Of a stretch of 64,000 nt of DNA, positions 22,304 through 32,610 are shown one piece after another (position 1 is the stretch's first letter; each line of letters opens with the position of its first letter). Below the pieces are notes generated by a model. The model had not been told where the DNA came from. It saw only the letters and a list, made by a program, of their open reading frames with translations, and ran no database searches. A program made the translations under genes and the position numbers. This stretch comes from Porodaedalea pini (taxonomy: Eukaryota > Basidiomycota > Agaricomycetes > Hymenochaetales > Hymenochaetaceae): the NCBI GenBank assembly GCA_002794775.1, contig NBAY01000114.1, positions 1 to 64,000 of the forward strand, read 5' to 3'.

Positions 22304-23332
22304 CTATAGATATTCCTACCAGAACTCAGCCCTTTAACTCATTGGTAACCAACCAGCAACTCGAGTAACTTTTTGGTAACTTTCTGGTAACATGCTCGTA
22401 ACTCTGATAACTTTCTGGTAACTAGCTGGTAACATGCCAACAACTCCGGTAACTTTCTGGTAACTGGCTGGTAACTCCGATAACCAGCCGGTAACCTGCT
22501 GGTAACATTGGTAATTGGCTGGTAACTTTCTGGTAATCTGCTGGTAACTCCGGTAACCTGCTGGTAACTCCGGTAACTGGCTGGTAACCTGCCGGTAACT
22601 CCGGTAACTGGCTGGTAACTTTCTGGTAACCTGCTGGTAACTCCGGTAACTGGCTGGTAACCTGCCGGTAACTCCGGTAACTGGCTGGTAACTTTCTGGT
22701 AACCTGCTGGTAACTCCGGTAACTGGCTGGTAACCTGCCGGTAACTCCGGTAACTGGCTGGTAACTTTCCGGTAACCTGCTGGTAACTCCGGTAACTGGC
22801 TGGTAAACTGGCTGGTAACCTACCGGTAACTCCGGTAACTGGCTGGTAACTTTCTGGTAACCTGCCGGTAACTCCGGTAACTGGCTGGTAACTTTCCGGT
22901 AACCTGCTGGTAACTCCGGTAACTGGCTGGTAACTTTCTGGTAACTCTGGTAACAGGCTGGTAACTTTCCGGTAACCTGCCGGTAACTCCGGTAACTGGC
23001 TGGTAACTTTCCGGTAACTGGCTGGTAACTTTCTGGTAACTCCGGTAATTTTCTGGTAACTTTCCGGTAACCTGCCGGTAACTCCGGTAACTGGCTGGTA
23101 ACTTTCCGGTAACTGGCTGGTAACTTTCTGGTAACTCCGGTAATTTTCTGGTAACTTTCCGGTAATTTGCTGTTTATTCACTAGTATTTCTCTATTTTAA
23201 ATTCAACCGTCGCCCAAGACGCCTAACCAAGTGTACTACGACTCATTAGAACCCATTCCAGACATGTGAGAACGCAAAAAGAGTGTGGGAAAAATGGAAG
23301 TCAGGGCTGAGTTCCGGTAGGAATATCTATAG
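22304..23332. repeat. Inverted-repeat-bounded element holding a minisatellite
   Basis: A 29-bp sequence at 22304-22332 (CTATAGATATTCCTACC...) recurs as reverse complement at 23304-23332 with one mismatch. Nearly all DNA between is a tandem array. No transposase frame is present. It may be a non-autonomous transposon whose interior expanded, or an inverted pair formed around the array. Confidence 0.7.
22338..23175. repeat. GGTAAC minisatellite with 42-bp higher-order unit
   Basis: Units of 9-12 bp around (C/T)(C/T)GGTAACT alternate in a fixed order and give a 42-bp higher-order period. On the minus strand the array is open for 280 codons (23181-22339) as repeats of a 14-residue phrase like ESYQPVTGVTGRLP. 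I attribute the open frame to the period being a multiple of three and lacking stops, not to a real protein. Confidence 0.9.
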
Positions 23333-23619
23333 GCGGATTATGATCCGACTGATTAATTTAGCACTTTAACCCAAAACAGCAAGGCCGGTGGAGGCCGTGT
23401 GGGAAAAAGTAAGCACATATGACATACAAGATGATAAAGCCCGCTCCGAGTCGGAAACGCTGACGCGTCGACCGGGGCCCGATGACAAACTGACAATTAC
23501 TATGCAGATCTGAAGAGCTATAAAGCGAAACAGGTAGGTGAGCGGTTCCACTAACCCCCACCTGTTATCTGCAGGTTTTACGCTCTCAGTGGATTGAAAT
23601 ACAACCATCCTAACTCCTT
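23333..23619. other. Non-coding spacer
   Basis: No supported gene; the sequence is unlike the arrays on its left. Confidence 0.4.
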
Positions 23620-23920
23620 CTCTGATTTTTCCTGAGCTCAATTTTGAAGCGAATGGCATGAAACTTGTTGGAGAATGGTCTATATATTATATTGTTGGTG
23701 TTTTCAGGGATGAACTAGAGTGAATGTCTTCTCTTGTCCTGTTTGACTGTTGTGCTGAAACTCTCAAACTCACCCAAATTTGCTTGACTCAGACAGTTGT
23801 CAAAAAATGCCTGCATTGTTATAAGCCATCTATAATTTAATATACAATATAGATACCATTCTCCAACAAGTTTCATGTCATTAGCTTCAAAAAATTGAGC
23901 TCAGAAAAAATCAGGGAAGG
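23620..23920. repeat. Imperfect inverted repeat, about 75-bp arms
   Basis: The left arm (about 23620-23690, with GAGCTCAATTTT and CATGAAACTTGTTGGAGAATGG) recurs as reverse complement at about 23850-23920 with a few mismatches, around a loop of about 150 bp. It could be a small foldback element or the ends of a degraded transposon. No flanking duplication was identified. Confidence 0.65.
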
Positions 23921-24497
23921 AGTTTTTCTAGAAAAACACCCATTCTCACTACTGCAGCCTCAATATTCCACCTTCTGTCCTCTAATCTCACATAAAGTTT
24001 GGAAACCATTGAAACATAAATTTAGCAACTTTTTTGAAGAGTTTTTGTGAAGAATTGAGTGAGATATGATGTATTTTGTATTTGGAGGCACTTTCAAAAA
24101 CTGCTAAGTCCAATTTCCCACACCTGGATGCGTCGTCCACAGAAGAGGTGTGGGAACTTGATCACATGTATGTTGGTTTTGACGTGACACGCCTTCACAT
24201 CTGCTGCCACTCCAATATGTCTGGTGCCGACATCCTCACAGAACGTCTGAAAAAACCCTCAATCACATCCATCACAACCATCACACACGAAGTGGTGGCT
24301 TCGCCGGCCGCCTGGTGGGATGCACTCACTGCTGCAGGCAACATGCCGTCTGACTTCCGACTTTCAACTTGCTCATCTTCAAGCCGAAGACCGTAAAGTC
24401 TGAACTTCTCTGCACTGAACAAACTGTCAAGTGAAGAGCGCTTCATGCGCTCGACGTCAATGAGTGGTGGGCACGGTGGCCTTCCATTCGCAGGCGG
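23921..24497 (+). other. Spacer with one short unrecognised frame
   Basis: A 106-codon frame at 24076-24396 is Ser/Thr-rich at its end and has no recognised domain. I have low trust in it as a gene. Confidence 0.25.
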
Positions 24498-26455
24498 GTG
24501 TCCATCGCTTATGGTTCGCTCTTCCAGTCAGGTGGCGCGGGCGCTGTGGGCAACAAGCGTACGCGTAGGAAATGTGGCGGCTCAACACGCAACGAGTCGG
24601 ACCGTATCAGCGCTTCTGCCAATCAGTTCAAAGTGAACGCTACTTCCTCCTTCGAACACGTCGCGCCGCTCGAGCAGTCTGCAAACCGCTGGGCCGCGGG
24701 CAGCACGTCCAGGTGTGGGGCCTCAATTGACACAGACTCACCTGAGATTGTGGACAAGAAAGTCCATTTGCTGCTCAACAAGCCCACTATCGAGAAGTTG
24801 GAGTCCATCTCAAACCAGTTCATTGCGTGGGTAAACAAGAATGAGAGTGAGAAGGATGGGCGTACGCTCATTCAGCTCATTCTGCTTGTGTTCGAGAAGG
24901 CAACGGATGAGGCGGCCTGGAGTGAGATGTATGCTCGCTTGTGCCATAAGATGATGCAGCAGATCAGTCCGAACGTGCAGGATGATGGTATCCGCAATGT
25001 GGTAAGCCGATTACAGGTGATCAACTTTTCTGTAACTACCTTCTGAATCGCTGTCAGGAAGACTTCGAGCGCGGCTGGACGCAGAAGGAGTCGATGGCGG
25101 CAGCGGCTCTCGTGAAGGCGACAGAGGATCAGGCTGTTAAGGATGCCAACGAAAAGGAAGAAAACAAGGAGGCTGGCGAGAGTGCGCTGCACTCGGACGA
25201 ATACCACACTGCTCAGAAGGCCAAGCGTCAAGGTCTCGGACTCGTCAAGTTCATCGGTAAGCTCTTCAATCTTCAGATGTTCATGGAACGTATCATGTAT
25301 GAGTGTATCAAGAAGCTGCTCAGCAACGTCGACAATCCCGAGGAGGAAGAGATCGAAAGTTTATGTAAACTACTGACAAGTGTTTGTCAGGCGCTCGATA
25401 CCTCTAAGGCTCGCGGACACATGGATGTCTATTTCAGTCGGATGAAGGAGCTTGCGAAGAGCAGCAACGTGTCGTCTCGTATGTAGTTCATGTTACAAGT
25501 GCGTACCTTCTGTTTCATAGCCTTTCGTTGAGCTGACTTTCTTGGACAGGATGTGATTGAATTGCGGGAAAGGAAACGGACTACCCGCAACTTGGTCGCT
25601 GCTCCGTCGACAATCGCCCAGATTCATGAGGCTGTACGCGCTCTTGCTTTGTTACTCAATTTCACTTGTGCTTACCAATATACAGGCCGCGAAAGAGAAG
25701 GCACGACAGGAGCAACATAACTTGGCACGGTCGGCCATGTTTCGTGGTGGTTCACGCCGTGGTCATGATCGTGACGGAAATGCTCAAGTGGGTCCTGACG
25801 GATGGGCTGTCGCCTCCGGTCCTTCGAGGACTGCAAACAAGGCGGGCGATCTGACGAACTTTGGCAGAATTCAGAATGGCAGTGGAACCATGAACTTCGG
25901 ACCAGCTAGCGTCTTCACGAAGAAGGGAGACAGCAAGCGCAACAGTGCGAGCCTTTCAAGGACAAATTCGAACACGAACATGTTCCAGATGCTGCAGGCC
26001 GCTGAGGCCGCCAATGAGGCTCCTACTACATCCTCGTCTTCTCCAAGTCGCCTGTCAAGCCGTACAACGAGCGTCGACTTGACCCACAATGCACCTGTGG
26101 AACCTGCCCAGCCTGCTCAGCGTCCCAGACTTAACCTGCTTCCGCGTTCGACCCTTACAGGAGAAGTCGGAGAATAGTCCCGCTGAGACTCATGACGGCG
26201 AGGAGGGCGAGGAGGACGAGATTCTCGAGAAGGACTCTGGGAAAATTGGCGATGTCGAAGGAGCAAGCGGAAAAGAAGATTGACCAGGACCGCAAGGAGT
26301 TCTTCGCTATCCGCGATCTCGACGATGCGGAAGAGTATTTCTCTGTACTTCCCTCGGAGCATCAACATCTTCTCGTCGAGAAGCTTGTCATGTCTGCTAT
26401 TGAGGCGAAGGAGGCTGATACCAGGCTCCTTGCCGACCTGTTTGAGCGTGCACCG
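24498..26455 (+). pseudogene. eIF4G fragment (MIF4G to partial MA3), left copy
   Basis: Resembles fungal translation initiation factor eIF4G. The MIF4G domain begins at LEQSANRW (24670), continues with VDKKVHLLLNK (24750) and DGRTLIQ (24855), and ends at RGHMDVYFSRMKEL (25420). An Arg/Gly- and Ser-rich linker follows (25700-26100), then the start of the MA3 domain (EFFAIRDLDDAEEYF at 26300) up to LLADLFERA at 26455. Introns remain near 25485-25553 and 25635-25685. A small deletion near 24998 replaces the GAGGG of the right copy. The N-terminal eIF4E/PABP-binding part and the end of MA3 are absent. It joins ProRS sequence. Confidence 0.85.
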
Positions 26456-28405
26456 TATCAGCGCTGCTACCAGCCCGTTCAATGCGAATGTCGCTTCCTC
26501 GTCGAAACCGATGCCAACACGTCCCCGAAGGTTGTCACGGTCCTTGATGCATCGCTCGCATCATCGACTTCCCCCTTCGCCGTACGTGCACTCGCCTCCA
26601 ATTATACTGTCTTCCTCTCTGGAACCAACATTGCTTCATACTTGCGCATTCTCGGAACCGGGGAGATCAAGCTTCACGAAATAGACTTCGCGACACTCAA
26701 GACCGATGCTGCGGCGCCTGCTCCGCCCACGTCTGCAATTGCCATCCAGGAAAAGGCAGCGAAAGAGGAAGGGAGAAACGACGGCGCCATGAAGGCTGCG
26801 TTTGGCGTGAAGAAAGAGGTCGACTTTCCGGTATCGTATACGAACGTGTGCTGATTGTTCTGTAATCCCTCACTTTGTGCTGACAAGTATTATAGGCGCT
26901 GATTAAGGTCGATATGACATGCGTCTTCAGAGGGAGCTCCGAGCTTGAGGAGCCCATAGCAATCCGTCCGACTACAGAAACGCCTATGTATCCCTACTAC
27001 ACCAAATGTATCAAGAGCTATCGTGATCTACCCCTCAAGCCCAACCAGTGGATCAGTGTTGCGCGCTGGGAGTCCAAGAGCCCCCAGCCGTTCCTCCGTA
27101 CGCGCGAGTTCCTATGACAGGAAGGCCACACTGCGCATCTCACGAAGGAGGCCGACACTGAAGTACGGGAAATTCTCAATTTACATCGTCGCGTGTACGA
27201 GGTGCTGCTTACCGTACTCGTCATCACAGGCATCAAGTCGGACAAGGAGAAGTTTGCCGGTGGTCTTTACACAATGACCGGCCGTGGCATCCAAGCTGCG
27301 ACGTCGCATTGCCTTGGCCAAGACTTCTCATGGCCAGAGATGTTCAACGTCGTGGTCTCAGACCTGGACGATCTGCAAGGCACGAGTCCGAACGGTGGCA
27401 AATTATTCTGTGGCAGAACACGTGGAGCCTTAGCACACGCATGGTCGGAATCATGGTCATGATTCGCGGCGACAACCAGGGTCTTGTTCTCCCATCATGC
27501 GTCGCTCATTGTCCCCTGCGGTATTACCATGTGCACTAATAAGCAGGAGTTATACGACCGCTGTGAGGAGCTCGCGAAGACGCTCAGGAAAGCGCGAAGG
27601 TGGATGTACGGGACGGCTACACTCCTGGCTACAAGTTCAACGACTGGAAACAGAAGGCGCGAAAATTCAATTATTCCTTATTTCTCGGTTTTCCTGTGGT
27701 CTTACAAATGGCTTTTTGTCCAGGTGTTCCACTTTGCCTTGAACTCGGTCCGGTTGATATCCAGAAGAAGCAAACACTTTCTGTGCGACGTGATACGGGC
27801 TTGAAGGAGACTGCCATACCTGCACTTCTCAAGACTATCCAACAGGAGATGTTCGAGCACGCGAAGGCAAGGTACATGTCTTGCCTGTGCGTCACGACAA
27901 TGGGACGATGTCGTGCTGACATTGCTTCATACCTGCGTGCTCTCAAAACCGGCGAGACCAAGCTTCATAAGGTAGATTTTGTGGAACTCAAGACCGATGC
28001 TGCGGCGCGCCTTACGTCGTCGCATGTACAAAAGGAGCTGCTTGCCGTACCCGTCATCCTGGGCATCAAGTCTGAGAAGAAGTTCGCCGGTGGTCTGTAC
28101 ATGATGACCGTGAAAGGCTTCATTCCGACGACCGGCCGTGACATCCTTTTAGTTTAGAATTTGTTTAAATACACTCAATTGCCACAAGAATCTGTAAGAA
28201 AATGATTGAAAAGTTTGGAATGCAGTAAGGATGTGAATAAAAATGTGTAGAAAGGTATCGGAAACTAGTCAAGTTACTCAAATCTGGAACAATGCTTGGG
28301 AATCGTGCGGAATCGGAATACCTCCGAATTGGCTGGAATTGCTCAAATATTCCAGCTGATTCCAAGGATTCCAGGGGTTCCGGCCAGGAGGTTTTTCCTG
28401 ATGCT
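24542..28405 (+). repeat. Left copy of the inverted segmental duplication (eIF4G-ProRS chimera)
   Basis: Nearly identical to the reverse complement of 59773-64000 as far as 28220, and recognisably similar but diverged to about 28405 (paired with about 59580). The left copy is shorter by about 530 bp because one ProRS module is missing. The right copy reaches the window edge opposite 24542, so the outer limit of the duplication is unknown. Confidence 0.9.
26500..28157 (+). pseudogene. Prolyl-tRNA synthetase fragment, scrambled, left copy
   Basis: Resembles eukaryotic-type ProRS (class II). The N-terminal appended region reads SPKVVTVLDAS (26522) and ALASNYTVFLSGT (26590), followed by KKEVDF..YTNV (26815-26850). 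The catalytic core follows: [12 protein letters not shown] (26950), FLRTREFL (27090), EKFAGGLYT (27245), ATSHCLGQDFS (27300) and the C-terminal LELGPVDIQKKQTLSVRRDTG (27740). Breaks: W to TGA at 27115-27117, a frameshift near 27410, and order changes. Around 27915-28140 a second partial copy of the N-region (ASYLRALKTGETKLH) and of a core stretch (KKFAGGLYMMT) is appended after the C-terminal piece. No active enzyme is possible. Confidence 0.88.
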
Positions 28406-30788
28406 GGGCCTCTCCATCTCTCCATGAGTAAACAACCAACTATCTCTGCGAGCTGACAACCAAGTAAGTCACGGGAGTTGGGATTCCCGATGCGCTCGCA
28501 GCTCCTGCGTCGTCGAATGAGTGGACCCTTCCATCTGCTAATACACTCTCGACCGTCGAGGAGACATCGAACGAGAACACCTTTCACGATCGGGGAAGTG
28601 GCGTTGGAGGAACAAGGTCGAGAAAGGGATGTAGTGTCACAGCAGAGTCTGTATCAATATTTCAGTTAACCTTGAATGTCTGCATTGGCGTCGCACGCAC
28701 CAGTGAGGGCGACGACAGAGTTTATGTCCTTGATGTAGCCGACTTGCTCGACGGGTTTCTCGCTCAGGCTCTTCGTTGTTACGCGACTTGATTAATAACG
28801 GCCATCTTCATCTTGGTCTACATTATATATATGTAGGTTACACGTCTGTCCTGAGAGACAGTCTGTCCCCTGTTGCAGAATAAATCCACGGTATTTCGCT
28901 TTGGCTGGATATCGCGCACCATGAACGCCCAGAGATTCAACTTTCTCCTTGAGGCCACTGATAACAAGTGACGGCTCGCGAAATGGCACCATTTAGCTTC
29001 TCAAGACATTCCTCTCGAGCAGCTTGCTGGAATTGAATATGGTGAGTATGACAACACTCTGCGCGCAGACGTTCAAAAAGTAGCACGTACCGCATGACGC
29101 TCCGAAGGTTCTGAAAAACTAGCGCCAGATTAGCCGACGCCCGTCCCATCGCCCGCCGCGTTCGCGTCTGCGCGATGGACTCTCAGAGCGCGATCGACGG
29201 AGACCCACTCGACAGCAGGAAGCCCCCGTGGGAGATGATGCAGAACAGGACGACAGTGCTTCCGGTCAAGATCTCGGTGGTGGTCTGGCGGATATGACTG
29301 CTATGCAGAATCTTGCACATAGGCCCCAAGGAGTAGGTCGAAGAAGCCCTTACTCTTGTTACTGAGCTTATAGTAAGTTATACCGCCTCTCCCGAAAGGC
29401 GAATCCCTCATGTAGCCATTCTTGTTCATCTATTGATAAATCCCATAGATGGTTCGTTCGACCATAAAAACTATTCAGGAAAGGTGCTTCGTTGCATAAT
29501 AGGAGCGAAAGGTAAAACTGAGAGAGCGGCAGTGGCCAATTCGGTCGCCTCTCTTCCTGGTGGACAGTCTCCATCCTAATCGCTAGCACACACTCCAACA
29601 GGCGGTCCCTACAGTCCATAGGGCAATGACACTGCAACGCCTGCCGCCAGCTCTACCACGGAGGTGCCTGTAATTCTACCATTAGGAACACAGCTCGGTG
29701 CTATTGAAGACGTCCTTTTACTGGTCCAGTCTTCACGCCCAATCGCAGGTGCGGTGTGGTCATGTAATCGTTTGACATGAATGCTCTGGTAACTCATTTG
29801 GTAACTCATTGAGAATGTCAACTAGGGATCTCTGAGCCTGTAAGATTAGGCACGAGGTTTTACCTGAAAGCCTGAATCGTCAGCAAGGGTGGTCGTGACA
29901 ACGAGCATTAAAGAGTACTCATGAGCAGAAACTCGTCTCTTATCCAAGCGAATGCTTGAATGGTACAAGCGGTACTGTGAGTCAAACAATGTTGCTAGTG
30001 AATGCGAGCAGAGCACAGAGAATATCAAGACGGGTGTTCCAAGTGTAGTTTACTGAGAAGATGCTAAGCAGATCTTGAAGGAGGATGCCGAGCCACCCGA
30101 GTGATTGAATTGCAACTCGGGAGAGCACGGGGGAAGTGCTTTAGACAAGTGAATTATACTGGTCTTCGGTAGCAAAATGGAATGAGCCGGGAGAAGTTCA
30201 TGCAATAGTTCGAATTCCCGTTCCCTACCCAGCTCGGACAGGATAAGCAAATTGATCATGAGGAGTCTCTCGACGGATGACTGCACTACGTGAATACTGC
30301 AAGCGCCCCAAGAACTTCGGAATCACGCAATATGTCTATCTCCGTTTGTTTGATGGTGGTAACGCACACGCAAAGAGCCGATTGCGAAGTCGAGACCATA
30401 GCAGATGAAGGAGACAGAGAGCAGCGAGGAACTGGGAAGCATGCATGCGAATTCCAAACGTATGACGACAGAATGACTGTGGACAATGCCTCGGCAGTAA
30501 GATAGGGTGGTTGTTATATCAAGCCTACCTGATAAGCAGTATCGACCGTGACGGCATCTCCGCTATTCAGCATTATGTTTTCATTGTCAAAAACTGTTTT
30601 TTGAGCCGAAGTCAGATATTATTATGTGGACCAACGAGTAGTTGGCAATGGAGAGGTTACGGGGGAAGGAGACGTGTTTTGCCGAAAATCAGGTGACTAT
30701 TACTGTACCCCGCGTTTCAGCCGTATATTATATATGGTACGATCTATAAGTAAAGCACACTAATATTCCCCCAACGTTCTCGCATCCC
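28406..30788. other. Boundary region, no confident gene
   Basis: Between the chimera copy and the first intact gene I find only short frames without recognised domains. GC content and codon texture near 29150-29300 suggest a decayed coding piece, but no family could be named. Confidence 0.4.
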
Positions 30789-30795
30789 TATAAAG
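30789..30795 (+). promoter_or_regulatory. TATA box
   Basis: TATAAAG, 111 bp upstream of the ATG at 30906, followed by a pyrimidine-rich leader typical of expressed fungal genes. Confidence 0.55.
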
Positions 30796-30905
30796 TTCCG
30801 TCTCTCCGTTCATCCTCCGTTATTCTCCCACTCATCTCCTCGTTCTACAACCTTGACCTTCTCGTCCTTGCAGCTTCCGACAGTTGCCTCTCAACACATC
30901 TACCA

Positions 30906-31205
30906 ATGTTCCGCCAACTCATTGCCAAGTCGACGTGCACTACTCGTCTCCAGACGCGTTCGTTCCACTCGCCCTTCGCTGTCCTCTCTGGCGCCAAGAC
31001 GCCCTCCAAGGCCACGTTGAAGCCTTCCGTGGCCGCGCAATACGAGCTTGCACAAGCGTACGAGAAGCAAGAGCATGATGCGACCCCCGAGCCCGCCGGC
31101 CTTTCGGGAGCGCGCACATACGTTGTAAGCGACCCGGATCCCTCCCACGCTCCGTTCGGTGTGAAGAGCGGTGCCTATTCGGTCAGCGAACCCTTTGCGC
31201 CCTAA
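30906..31205 (+). CDS. Small protein with mitochondrial targeting-like N-terminus
   Basis: A single-exon frame of 99 residues. The N-terminus (MFRQLIAKSTCTTRLQTRSF) is basic, lacks acidic residues and is followed by HSP, as in a mitochondrial presequence. The rest is hydrophilic (AQYELAQAYEKQEHD, then GLSGARTYVVSDPD). The TATA box and CT-rich leader upstream support a real gene. No enzyme motif or membrane segment is seen. I cannot name the family, though the layout fits small mitochondrial proteins conserved in basidiomycetes. Confidence 0.7.
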   Translation: MFRQLIAKSTCTTRLQTRSFHSPFAVLSGAKTPSKATLKPSVAAQYELAQAYEKQEHDATPEPAGLSGARTYVVSDPDPSHAPFGVKSGAYSVSEPFAP

Positions 31206-32610
31206 GTGCGCGTGATGTCATTCGGGTGTTGTCATTGTTGCTGTTGTGCACTATGAACAGTACGTGCCGTGCTGCCTGTCTTGTTCAACGTGTCTAACTA
31301 ATGTTCCAGATGCTTCTATCTTTAACTTTCAATGAAGTGACTATCGAATACTGGATCGTCGTGCTGGACGGAGATGATCATGACCGTGTACATTGGAACC
31401 CTCGCTTTGTCGTCTCACTCGCCATCTCCATTACTCTTCGTTCTTCCGTCGCCTGTTTCATATGCATCTCTCTTTCTCGTCTGGTCTGGTCTATCATTTC
31501 CATTATTGACGCTCCCCAATGTTGTCGACCGAAGCCATAGGCAAATTCAGAAGTTAATAATTCGCAATCCGCTGTACATGTATCTCGTTCTTTTTCCCGT
31601 CATGCTCGACATAGACTTTTCATAGACTCTGGTTCAAGAATGACAAGTTAATTTGTCTTTTTTTCCATATCTCGTGTAGTGAAGGGTCTCCCGATAGCTG
31701 ACAAGCTGAGAGGTACCTAAGGAGATGCTGGCGTCACCAAACGAACGCTGGCAACAAAGCAGTAAATACGTTCACTTTGTTTTCCTGGAAGACAGAGTCT
31801 ACGGTCGGCCGTTTCCCGATCCCTGGCCCATATTCAGACATTCGCGGATTGACAAGATATGCGTCATGCTGCCAGAATAACCGTAGTAGAGGAGGCGAAG
31901 TCTGAGGTCTCTTGTGTTGAGTCTCTTGAGACTATTTCGTAGGCTAGCGCAGGACGTGCGTTGTCATTTCTAATTTAAATGTTAAAAGGTATCGTGACCG
32001 TTCAGAACCAAGCGACTGCAGCCCTTCCAAGGCTTCCATTCGACAAGCACTCGGTTTGAAGCATAATCCTTCGCGATAACTCCGTTCTTGCCGACGCCTG
32101 AGAGGATACTTCAACTTCAAGAGCCTAGTAGAGTTTTTGCTCAGACGCTGCTTTGAGCTATTAAGAAGCGTCGTAAAAAGACCTATCCAATGGGATCCTG
32201 TAAGTAAATACCATATGAGCAGAGGAAGATGAGATACGTAGAATGAAAACCAAGGCTTTGTATGACGATTCTAAACGCGTAGATAGCTTGAGATTATATG
32301 AAAGCTGCCTCGCGTGGTTGCCAATATAGGCTCTTTGGCACGTTTCTGCCTCGCATTGTTGTTCGAGAGCAGAGTCCGGCTTCCGAGTTTGGAGTTAAAC
32401 CCTCGAGCCAGTTTACATATACAATGTTCAAGCTGTCGATCAAAGACGGAGTCGGCTTTCCCGATTAGTCATCTCGGCAAACAATGGAGAGGCGCGAACG
32501 ACCACCGCCTCCCTTTCCATTCCTACCTCCAACCTACCTCCCGCCTCCCGCCCAACGCCTGCGCCCCGCCGACCAGGCAACACCACCACCGTCTTCGACA
32601 GCGACGAGCG
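31206..32610. other. Intergenic, no gene seen
   Basis: Contains the 3' end of the small mitochondrial-type gene and the 5' region of casein kinase I, which is CT-rich from about 32500. Short frames here show no domain. Confidence 0.45.

Noticed and set aside
22339..23181. 280-codon minus-strand frame coding a 14-residue repeat protein
   Set aside because: It coincides exactly with the tandem array; the open frame follows from a stop-free period divisible by three, and there is no promoter or unique sequence.
11846..28157. Helitron as the capturing element
   Set aside because: I found no Rep/helicase frame and no convincing TC...CTRR ends with a 3' hairpin; this remains possible for a non-autonomous element but is not supported.
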